Assembly: GCA_032173965.1 (NCBI GenBank)
Contig: CM063290.1
Location: 11,371,501-11,435,500, forward strand
Reading direction: 5' to 3'
Origin: Sitta carolinensis
Taxonomy: Eukaryota; Chordata; Aves; Passeriformes; Sittidae
Length of the DNA stretch: 64,000 nt
The notes beneath the pieces were generated by a model. The model was given only the letters and a program-made list of their open reading frames with translations, ran no database searches and had not been told where the DNA came from. A program made the position numbers and the translations under genes. Positions 24,603 to 34,413 of this stretch are shown piece after piece (the first letter of the stretch is position 1; each line of letters begins with the position of its first letter).

Positions 24603-26515
24603 CGCTGGGTTCCTGTGGGTTCCTGTAGGCAGCGCTGGGTTCCTGTGGGCAGCACTGGATTCCCGTGGGTTCCTGTGGGCAGCACTGGGTTCCTGTGGGT
24701 TCCTGTGGGCAGAGCTGGGTTCCTGTGGGCAGCACTGGGTTCCCGTGGGTTCCTGTGGGCAGTGCTGGGTTCCTGTGGGTTCCTGTGGGCAGTGCTGGGT
24801 TCCTGTGGGCAGCACTGGGTTCCCGTGGGTTCCTGTGGGCAGCACTGGGTTCCTGTGGGTTCCTGTGGGCAGCACTGGGTTCCTGTGGGTTCCTGGGCAT
24901 GCTGGGTTCCTGTGGGCAGCACTGGGTTCCTGTGGGTTCCTGTGGGCAACTGGGTTCCTGTGGGCAGCACTGGGTTCCGTGGGTTCCTGTGGGCAGCACT
25001 GGGTTCCTTGTGGGTTCCTGTGGGCAGCACTGGGTTCCTGTGGGTTCCTGTGGGCAGTGCTGGGTTCCTGTGGGTTCCTGTGGGCACGTGGGTTCCTGTG
25101 GGTCCTGGGTTCCTGTGGGCAGCGCTGGGTTCCTGTGGGTTCCTGTGGGCAGCTGGGTTCCGTGGGTTCCTGTGGGCAGCCTGGGTTCCTGTGGGTTCCT
25201 GTGGGCAGCACTGGGTTCCCGTGGGTTCCTGTGGGCAGGCTGGGTTCCTGTGGGTCCATGCACTGGGTCCGCTGGGTTCCTGTGGGTTCCTGTGGGCAGC
25301 ACTGGGTTCCCGTGGGTTCCTGTGGGCAGCCTGGGTTCCTGTGGGTTCCTGTGGGCAGCACTGGGTTCCTGTGGGTTCCTGTGGGTTCCTGTGGGCAGTC
25401 TGGGTTCCCGTGGGTTCCTGTGGGCAGCACTGGGTTCCCGTGGGTTCCTGTGGGCCGTGGGCCACTGGGTTCCTGTGGGTTCCTGTGGGCAGCGCTGGGT
25501 TCCTGTGGTTCCTGTGGGCAGCACTGGGTTCTCCGTGGGTTCCTGTGGGTTCCTGTGGGCAGTGCTGGGTTCCTGTGGTTCTGTGCAGCACTGGGTTCCT
25601 GTGGGTTCCTGTGGGCAGCGCTGGGTTCCGTGGGTTCCTGTGGGTTCTGAGCACTGTGTTCCTGTGGGCAGCACTGGGTTCCTGTGGGTTCCTGTGGGCA
25701 GCACTGGGTTCCCGTGGGTTCCTGTGGGTTCCCGTGCTGGGTTCCTGTGGGTTCCTGTGGGCAGCACTGGGTTCCTGTGGGTTCCTGTGGGCAGTGCTGG
25801 GTTCCTGTGGGCAGCACTGGGTTCTGCCGTGTGGTTCCTCTGGGCAGCACTGGGTTCCGTGGGTTCCTGTGGGCAGCACTGGGTTCCTGTGGGTTCCTGT
25901 GGGCAGCACTGTGTGTTCCTGTGGGCAGCACTGGGTTCCTGTGGTTCCTGTGGGCATGCTGGGTTCCTGTGGGTTCCTGTGGGCACACTGGGTTCCTGTG
26001 TGGCAGCACTGGGTTCCTGTGGGTTCCTGTGGGCAGCACTGGGTTCCTGTGGGTTCCTGTGGGCAACACTGGGTTCCTGTGGGCAGCACTGGGTTCCTGT
26101 GGTTCCTGTGGGCAGTGCTGGGTTCCGTGGGTTCCTGTGGGCAGCGCTGGGTTCCTGTGGTTCCTGTGGGCAGCACTGGGTTCCTGTGGGTTCCTGTGGG
26201 CAGCACTGGGTTCCGTGGTTCCTGTGGGTTCCTGTGGGCAGTGCTGGTCCTGTGGGTTCCTGTGGGCAGCACTGGGTTCCTGTGGGTTCCTGTGGGTTCC
26301 TGGTGGGCAGCACTGGGTTCCTGTGGGCAGCACTGGGTTCCGTGGGTTCCTGTGGGCAGCACTGGGTTCCTGTGGGTTCCTGTGGGCAGCACTGGGTTCC
26401 CGTGGGTTCCTGTGGGTTCCTGTGGGCAGTGCTGGGTTCCTGTGGGTTCCTGTGGGCAGCACTGGGTTCCTGTGGGTTCCTGTGGGTTCCTGTGGGCAGC
26501 ACTGGGTTCCTGTGG
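24603..26515 (+). repeat. 1.9-kb G-rich minisatellite of nested 10-bp words (30-bp higher-order unit)
   Basis: The block is built almost entirely from two 10-bp words, TGGGTTCCTG and TGGGCAGCAC, which share the TGGG start. The dominant order is word 1, word 1, word 2, giving a 30-bp unit. Twenty-bp (1-2) and 40-bp (1-1-1-2) versions, single-base deletions and CCCGTGGG, GCAGTG or GCAGCG variants are scattered through it. The array is strand-asymmetric: plus is G/T-rich with little A. Word 2 includes GGGCAG, which resembles the GGGCAG core of classical hypervariable minisatellites. Long ORFs on both strands (up to about 750 codons) arise because the unit length is a multiple of three and contains no stop in any frame. 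Their peptides are simple repeats with no known domain, so they are not called as genes. Confidence 0.97.
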
Positions 26516-26849
26516 TAGCTGTGCCTGCTCCCTGCGGGCTCGCAGCTCCCTGCAGGCTCGGGATCAGCGCAGGGAGGGGAAGCTGTGCACCCTGCCCGGG
26601 TGGGATGGTGTTCCCACTCCCTGCTGCATCACAGCCCTGTCTGTTGCCTCTCTGCAAGGACCAGAGCGAAGTGCAGCCACTAAGAATGCCCAGACACCTG
26701 GAATCCATGCCCAGGTTTCTAAGAGGGAAAACCTGGCCTGCTTCTCTTGAATCATTGTAATTTAGTGGCTCCCAAAGAGTAACCATGGCCCCCATTCTTC
26801 AAACCTGGAAGGCCTGAGCCTGGCTGGGCAGGGGGAGCGTTGATGCCGG

Positions 26850-27166
26850 GGAAGAGCAGGGGCAGCACTGATCTCTGCTCTGGGCTGACCAGGGACAGGA
26901 CCTGAGGGAGTGGCCTGGCCTTGTGTCAGGGGAGGTTTAGGTTGGATATTAGGAAAAGGTTCTGTCCCCAGAGGGTGGTTGGGCACTGAACGGGCTCCCC
27001 AGGGAAGTGGTTGCAGCACCAGCCTGGCAGAGCTCAGGGAGTGTTTGGGCAATGCTCTCAGGTATGTGGTGTGATTTTTGAGGATGGTGCTGTGCAGGGC
27101 CAGGAGTTGGACTTGATGATCCTTGTGGTCCCTTCCCACTCAGCAGATTCTGTGACTCTGTGATCA
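26850..27166 (+). mobile_element. CR1 LINE fragment, 3' end
   Basis: Non-LTR retrotransposon 3' region. It shows the usual order of CR1 landmarks: GGACAGGACCTGAGG, GGGGAGGTTTAGGTTGGATATTAGG, CCAGGGAAGTGGTTGCAG, a GGACTTGATGATCCTTGTGG block, and a tail of imperfect ATTCTGTG-type octamers (27147-27164). There is no poly(A), as expected for CR1. The copy is 5'-truncated, diverged and without an ORF. It lies about 335 bp after the minisatellite. Confidence 0.92.
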
Positions 27167-27329
27167 AGGCTAAAATCCAGCAAAGCTGTATCCAGCTGAA
27201 TCTGTACAACACAGTTAATGAGCTAATGCAATTTTGTGTATGATATTCTTTCACCTTTGTTTAATTACCATAGGTACTTCTTAAAAAGGGAGAAAACCTC
27301 TTGAGAACAAGAACAAAGTTTTTTTTGTA

Positions 27330-27790
27330 GTCATTGCCAATTAAATATTTTCCTCATAATTAGATGTATGCTGCATTCATTCAACTTGTACATAGAAGCT
27401 TTTTTTTTTAAAAAAAAAAAGATTACAAATTTTTTCCAGTTTTTCCTCAGTCTCTCAGAGTAACAGGGAGACTAACATTCTGAATGAGAAAACCACGAGC
27501 TAAAATTATAATAATTAACTCCAACATTGCATGTAATATCAAGAGAAAACTTTCTTATTATGTATGTTGTCTTTAATTATAATTTAAATGTTTGAAAAGG
27601 AGAAATTAATTATAGCTTTTACTCTGAGATTGGCAAAACTCAAAACATAAAGCTGGTAGAGGATGCTCTGGAGAACATCTTACCCACCATTCAATTTAAA
27701 TGTCATTTAAGAGCCCAGCCTCCTGATGGTTGCTTAGATTTCCAAATCATGATATTCCCTTGTCATTAAAAGCACAGTGTGAGACCAATT
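27330..27790. promoter_or_regulatory. candidate conserved non-coding element
   Basis: AT-rich unique sequence after the CR1 copy, with CATAATTAGATG, TTTAATTATAATTTAAATG, GAAATTAATTATAGC and CAATTTAAATGTCATTTAA. An A/T palindromic run (T10 then A11, 27400-27420) interrupts it. Function inferred only from motif density. Confidence 0.3.
27400..27420. repeat. T10-A11 palindromic run
   Basis: Ten T residues joined directly to eleven A residues, a perfect self-complementary homopolymer hairpin sequence. Confidence 0.9.
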
Positions 27791-28972
27791 TACAGACCTT
27801 GTGCAAATGGTAATATCCTTCAGTAACCTGAAATGGGAACGCTCAGGTCATCATACCTGGCATTTTGAAGTAACTCTCTTCTGGGGCTTTCACACATTTA
27901 TTTGTCTTTTCAGCATGGAGGTGTTATTGTGGCACAGCTTGTGGACCTGATCCTCAGCTAATTTGTCAGGAACACCCCAAAATCTTTGCAGAAGCCCAGG
28001 GTTACCCTTATTGCCATGCTGCAGACTCTTTTGAATGCTACAGCAGAACAAAAGAGAGCAAAAGTGATGATGCCCACACTAATCAGAGACTTGCAGATCT
28101 AACACTGCTTACAATGTATCTGCTGCTGTTCCTTCAGTAAACAGCAGCCACTTTTAATAATTATTCCTTATCAATAAGCTTAGATAGGTTTTACAAGTTA
28201 TAATATCTATCATATGCCTAATTAAATGAATTAGGTTTTTTTTATTGCTGTTGCAAATTACAAGTGATTTTCAGAACATTCCTGAAGTCTCTAATTATAA
28301 CTTATCTCTGTCTTCTTGTGTAATGGCTAAGTGTTGTGCCACTGAAGAGCAAACCCATAATCAAATAACATGTCCTTTAACACTGTTGAATTAATAAGGG
28401 TTGTCCAAGTCCAAGTTTACAATTAAATGAGTCCTGAGGAAGATCCTTGAGGCCAGAAGAAATTTGTTTGGGTTTGAAAAACAAACAAACCATAAAGTAT
28501 TTATCCAGTGGATTTTGCTTTATAAAATATGGGGGGTTTTTTATAGTAGAAAATAAATGTCTGCACTTTGCAGTATTTGAAGATAAAATATGGAGATAGC
28601 ACCTTTGGAGAAGTGTTCTGTAGATCTTGGAAAGATGAATATTTATTCTCAAGTTGAGGGAAAATTATAATGCTATACTGTTTCAAGTGTTCTAATTTAA
28701 CACAGATAATTATTTAATTTAAGTGAACTTCAAAGATTCATTTTCAGAGTGATTTTATCTCAGCCTGATTCCTAGCAGGGAAGGGACCATGTCACAAAAA
28801 TCTGCCTCTCCACTGTCAGCTTTTTGTGGTACTGAGAAGCTTTATGTGGTCCTACAGTGTATGATGGGTGCGTCTGGACCGCCAGGTTACAAGTATGTCT
28901 TTGCCAGGGTACATGATTCTTGCTGTAATCACAGGCATCCCATCATTCATCCAGGAAGGCAGGTATTTTGTT

Positions 28973-29007
<35 letters not shown>

Positions 29008-29036
29008 ATATGTATTTATGTGTATATGTACACATA
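28973..29036 (+). repeat. (TA)n(TG)n compound microsatellite
   Basis: A TA run at 28973-28987 joins a TG run to 29007, then TATGTATTTATGTGTATATG. Alternating purine-pyrimidine sequence of this kind can form Z-DNA. Confidence 0.95.
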
Positions 29037-29073
29037 ATATAAAATGACAAAATACAAAATCCAAAAAGGAAAG

Positions 29074-29104
29074 AAAAAAAAAAAAAAAAAGAGAGAGAGA
29101 GAGA
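29074..29104 (+). repeat. poly(A) followed by (GA)n
   Basis: Seventeen A residues at 29074-29090 and then seven GA dinucleotides: a homopurine tract of 31 bp. Confidence 0.95.
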
Positions 29105-32004
29105 TGCAGCATCTCCAGCCATTAATAAGCAAAAGATTCTGCAAAGTGGTTTTGAGAAGTTGTGGTCTGAGCTCTAAGTATCAAGTCAAATTTCAGCTGC
29201 ATTTAAAGGTTTCTGAGGACTCTTTCAGCAATGATACTTTGTGCAGTTTTATGATTTTTTTTTCCCATCTAAGTGGACATTTTGGTAGAGAGGAATGCCC
29301 GTTGCCTTCTGTGATGTATTTATCACCTGAACCTACATTATTCAAGCCTGTGCTTCCTTCCTTTGACTATTGTTTCTCCAGTTTTAGTTCAGGTTCAAAA
29401 AGTTAAAGTACTATCAAGTGATCCTTCTGTATCATCGACTGTGGCTGAGCTGCCTGTCAGACAGGACCAGTTTGTCCTAAAAACCAAAGCAATAACATTT
29501 TATCCTGGTTTCTATCAGCAGTTAGGCAGGATCCGCTTGTGCCATCATCAGTTGCTTTTGTTTCTTTTATATTTAAACTCACAGATTGAATCTTAAGATG
29601 TTTACTCTGAACCGCAGATGCAATGGGCTGAGCTGAACATCATGCACTGGTGCCAGCTCAGGACACCCTTTTCAAAGCAGAGGAGCTAACCAGCCCAAAG
29701 TAACATTTCCATTGGGCAGGTCGCGGCGTTTCCATGAGGGGCATCCTTGCTGCCATGCAGTTTCCCTGATGAGGGCTGTGACTCCAGTCCTAGGCACTGC
29801 CACCACCTCTGCTCTCACAGCTGACCCAAACTCTGAAGCACCTGATAAAGAAGTTTTCCCTGAGGGCAGATGATAAAGGATTCCTCTTGCATTAAAACCC
29901 TTTAGAGAGCACTGACTGGCAGCGTCTTGCCCCGGGCAGGGTGTTGCCAGCACACCTCAATCTCTTGGAACTCAACCAGCACGAAATGCTTTGCAGCCCC
30001 CAATAGAAGCTTCGGGAAATGATGCAGCCATGCAGTGCTGGCAGCTCTCGGCCCTTCCAGGCCACTCAACAGAAATGCAATTTGCTTAAAGAGAAATGCA
30101 GATTTTGTGGTTTGATCTTTAGCATTATTATAGAGGCCAATCTGTAATAACACAAGAGAATGTCTCTATGAATGTTGTAAGCCCTAGGAAAAAGTGTTCA
30201 GCTTGTACTTGATACAATTAATGTCTGGTGAGCTTGAGGAACACCTTGGGGGTTTTCTTCCTTTTCCTAGTTTTGAATTTTATATCCTGTTTGGGTGGAA
30301 GAGATGCTATTTCTGATTAAGTGTAGAAATCCTAGCTTGGACTAGGTTTTTAGGTTTTTCTTGTGCCAAAGCAGTGGCAGAGCTGTGCTACATCAGTGTA
30401 TGTCATTGTGCCAGTGCAGTCACCACGCAGTGTGCCTGAGATCTGCTCCCATACCGCATGGCAGAACCAGATTTAATCCATGCAAGTGTCTGCCTGTTCC
30501 CATTAACTTTTCGACTATGCAAACATTTGCAAGTAAAATCTGTTGTCTGTCACATGTGACGCGATTCCAGCAGCCCTATCCACGTGCTTGATATGGGTAG
30601 CTTTTCAAAGTGAGACAGAGTAGGAACTGCTCCATCATCCCTTGTGCCAGACACTGCAGTTGGGCAGAGGGGAGGAGCAGGCCCAGGACCACTGGTCTGT
30701 GCTCTAAAACAGCAGTGAAGCAACAGCATCTCTTGGGCTCTTCACAAGTTGGAAGTAAAGGGAAAAATATCAGTTTATTAAATTTCATCTATGATATTTG
30801 AAACTGATTCTCTTAAAATAAAAATGCCATTTGAGCAGCTGCTATTCTAGAAGTAAACATTCCTTCTTTTTCCTTTTTTCTTTACAAATGCTAAGAGAAA
30901 TTAGTCCAGAGTGACTTGTGAAATACAGAAGTCTTGACTGACTGGGCAATGAACATGGCCAGATTAGATCAGCAACTTACTACAGTGGAAAGGAACAAGA
31001 GTGGAGAATCATCCCTTCCCTGCAACTAGCAATCAGGCAAATACAAAGCCAGACTTAAAACAAAGCAGGAAAATACTGTAAAGAGCAGAGAACTATCAAG
31101 ATTTGCAGAGACCTGCGAGAGGAGAGGTGAGTCTAGAGTGCTGGTCATTATACTTTGGTCCAGGGATCCCTCATGTGACTGACTAGTCCTAGGGGATGCA
31201 CAAAGGAGCTAAGGACAGGGATTTTCTTCCTGTCGGTCTTGTATTTCTCATCATATTCCTCACCTCTGATGGGGAATGGCTGAAGATCAGAAAATACCAG
31301 AAGCTGGTCACTGGAAAATGTTCAGGAACTGGCAGGGCATGTATTTCTTTTCTTCCTCCCCATGGCTGTGCTCACTCCAGAACCAGTCAAGAAGAGCTGG
31401 TTCTTGAGGCAACGAGAAAGAGAAGGAGAAAAAGAGAGGCATCTGGCTTGGATCCTGGTCAGTAAGAACGTGTCCCCTGCATCCCCAGGACTGATGACCC
31501 CAAGCATCTGTATCTTGTCCCCCTGGGGCAGTGTCTGCTTTCCCAACTTGCTTCATCCTTTTGGAGCCAGCTCTTGGCTTGTGAAGTATTTGTGCCAAGT
31601 CCTCACAGGCAGAAGAGCCCACAGGGGAGAGATGTAGCCTGGAATGCCACTCCAAGACTGGTTGTAGGATAAAGAAGGCTGAGCTCAAACAACTGGGCTA
31701 CACTGAAATTCAGTGTCTGTACATACGCAGAGCTTGTTTTTTTCTCCCTCAGTAGTACCACATCTGTAGGAATGCAAAATGACCAAACTCCATTAATTCC
31801 CTTTAATTCAGCCCCTGATTTACAAGTCAGGAGCATTGTTCCCACTTGCCAGGACTGTGCAGGCACTGGTCCTCTTTGTGGAAATGATGAGGCAAACTGC
31901 CCCAGCCATTCTTCTTATTCATTTTTCCTAGTGCATCCAGGTCCCTCCCTGTCACTTAGCCATGGACTTCAGTAGGATTTTCACTGAATCTGAGAGCAGC
32001 AGTT

Positions 32005-32060
32005 TGTACATGTCTAAGCATGTGTATATACATGTACAGGCATATGTACATGTATAAACA
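32005..32060. repeat. inverted-repeat cluster of TGTACATG octamers
   Basis: TGTACATG at 32005-32012 and 32045-32052, with its reverse complement CATGTACA at 32031-32038, embedded in TATATACATG-type alternating sequence. The first and second form arms of an 8-bp inverted repeat with an 18-bp loop. Confidence 0.8.
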
Positions 32061-33059
32061 TTTCTCTAGGCAGGCAACAGTTCAAGGAGTTCAGAACATC
32101 ACCCCTGGTGACCCCAGCCAAGCAATCCAGGCAATAACTTGGCTTGGCTGGAGGTCAGGAAGCTCTGTCTGCTGTCCATGAGCAGAGCCAAGCCAGGCAC
32201 ACTGGGATGCCAGGGATCATTGAGCAGGTCTGGGGGCTGGAGTCAAACCACAGCTACCGACTGTTGGCCGGGGAGGTTTGAGCCATGGTTTGCTGGGGCT
32301 GTCCCTGTTTTGGAGCACAATCTGGGTTGCCCTGGTGTTGTGAGGCAGCAGGCTGCTTATTAACCCACGGAACCTCATACATCAAATAAATAATAAGGTA
32401 ATACTAAATGCTTTGAAGTTGCCTCACAACCACTCAGAGAATCTCTGAGGATCTTCCATGTCATCACAAAGCAGGATGCATTTCAAGAGTCCTCTTCAAG
32501 TCCTCTGACTATCCAAAGGGATGGTGCTCAGACACTTATGATTGGGATAGCTGAGAGAAGTAATTGCTGTAATTACACTTGTGTCTGTGTGCTGCAGTAC
32601 TAACGAGCCATACTGCATTTGCTGTAACTAAGAAAGCCAATGGAGATAAAGGCCAACCACAATTAGCAGCTCACAGGGCTGCTCCTGGAGCTGGTGTAGT
32701 CTATTCCTCTAGCTTGAATATTCAGGTAAATTTTCCTGCTGGCAGCTCCAGCTGACACTCAGTGCATTGCCCTGCTGTTTCCTCCTTCTAAGCTGTGAAT
32801 TAACAGAGTCCTGTGGCCATAGGTGAGGTAAAGTTCACTGATCTTTCATGCCTCTTGACAGGACCAGGCACATGAACATGCAGCTCCACTTCTTAGAGTG
32901 AAAGGCCGAATTTGTATTTCGCAAAGGAAAGGATTAAAATGCCATCAAAGGTGAAAGAATAAATTTTCAGGGTGAAAACTTCAATTTCAGTGAAATTATA
33001 GCAGTAGACCTAGATAAATGTGAGGGTGGGTTGGCAGTAAGTTTGGAGGCAGTCCATTT

Positions 33060-33175
33060 GCTGATTGAATTTGATTTTATACGTATAGCCACGCTAAACC
33101 CCAATTATCGTTATTCAGGAAAAGCACCTGGATTAATCAGACCTGCCACATCCATCTTTTTCTAATGCTTATTTC
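33060..33175. promoter_or_regulatory. candidate conserved non-coding element
   Basis: Contains TTATACGTATAGCCACGC, CCCCAATTATCGTTATTC and CACCTGGATTAATCAGACC. That is an E-box (CACCTG), a bicoid/OTX-type GGATTA and homeodomain cores side by side, with three CpGs retained in AT-rich sequence. This dense, CpG-retaining texture is typical of constrained enhancers. Confidence 0.4.
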
Positions 33176-33739
33176 ACTGGCTGTGACTCCTACAGAGGAA
33201 AATTTCACCAACTGATTAGTTTTACAGCTCTTATATTTCTAAGCTGCAAGTAGGAAGAGCCAATATCAGATCTCCCCATTTTCCTCCCTCCCTTCCCAAA
33301 CAGGATGGAAGAGCTATCTGCAGGGAAACTGAGAAACCTGCCTTCCAGCAGGGCTCCTGGGAGCGTGGGGCCAGGGGTGTCTTCCCAAGGTGTGTGGCAG
33401 TGCTGGGGTTTCTCCCTTGTTTCATAAATAATGTCACAAAAATTGACATTTGCGTCATTTTCAAATGCCCCAATTTTGCCATTTTTTCTGCAGGTGAGGA
33501 GCGTGGTGGGATCCAGTGTGGGGATGAAGGCAGGGGTTTGTTTTGAGATGCAGAGCCCCAACAGCCAGTGCAACAAGTGACAGACAGACACACATGGCAC
33601 CAGAGCTGCCTCTCTCAGGGTGTCCCTCTATGGGGAGGTGCTGCAGGGGAAAGGACATGATGAGAGGAGAATGTGTTGGGAACAACAGTGGGGTTGAGCT
33701 GGCTGGCTGTGCACTCTGAGCAGCTGCCTCATTTCACTG

Positions 33740-34413
33740 TGTCTTGGTTTGAAAGACAGGTGTCTGCTGAGGAAGGCAGGAGCCTCCCTTGGAATGGAAA
33801 ATGTAAACCTCCTCTCCCACAATTATTATAATTTTGAAATTAAGGTTCTCTCAGGCAAAGAAATTGGAATAGGAATAACCATTCTTTATTAGGGGAATTA
33901 AAATAAAAATGCAGTAATACAAAAAACAAACCCACCAACAGAGTCAGAATACACCTGACCCCCTGTGGGTCAGGGTGTTGGTAGCAGTCCAGTCAAATGG
34001 TGGCTGCAGTCCTAGAGTGCCAGGTATGGTTCTGTTGAAGCAGTGATCCTGTAGAAAGGTGTAGATTTCCTCTGAAGGTTCAGTGGTGTAGATAGGCCTG
34101 GCCTTCCTCTGGGAATCCAGTGGAAAGCTGCCTTGGTGTTCCAAATCTCAGATTATATCCAGGTAGGAATGTTTGGCTCCTCCCCCTGGATAAAGCACCT
34201 CCCAATGGATGATGTCAGTTTATCAGCCATGCAGCGAGATTCAATGGCCCATTAGCAGAAGAGATCTCCCTGGGTGAGGATGGGTCCTGGAAGAGGTAAA
34301 GAAAACTGCCCCACCTGGTTTTTCAACACCTGCCCCATTAACACCTGCCCCAGTTTCAACAGAAGGTGATAGAATACATGATTTTGGTCACATCTTGCAC
34401 TGCTGGTCTGGAC
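33740..34413 (-). mobile_element. Endogenous retrovirus LTR, solo-like, minus orientation
   Basis: On the minus strand the segment has LTR architecture. A TATA-like box lies at about 34152-34158 (GATATAATC), AATAAA at 33885-33890, and the end at 33740 reads AAACCAAGACA, giving a CA terminus. Inferred parts are U3 at about 34125-34413, R at about 33865-34125 and U5 at 33740-33865. The sequence resembles an LTR family that I recall as abundant in songbirds; the family name is not assigned. The 34413 end is approximate and no target-site duplication was found. No primer-binding site follows U5 and no gag, pol or env coding sequence adjoins, so it is a solo LTR or truncated copy. A 66-codon minus-strand ORF (33944-34144) inside it is not considered a gene. 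Confidence 0.8.

Larger units (their letters stand above)
27791..33059. other. no gene recognised
   Basis: Apart from the microsatellites near 29 kb and the inverted-repeat cluster at 32 kb, unique sequence. A further AT-rich, TAATTA-containing stretch lies at about 28140-28320 and could be another conserved element. Confidence 0.5.

Noticed and set aside
24534..26795. 753-codon minus-strand ORF and other 358-711-codon ORFs on both strands
   Set aside because: They are the stop-free reading of a 30-bp tandem repeat. All six frames are open, the peptides are simple repeats, and there is no domain or start context.
33944..34144. 66-codon minus-strand ORF inside the LTR
   Set aside because: It lies in the R region of an LTR. 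No retroviral protein similarity was recognised.
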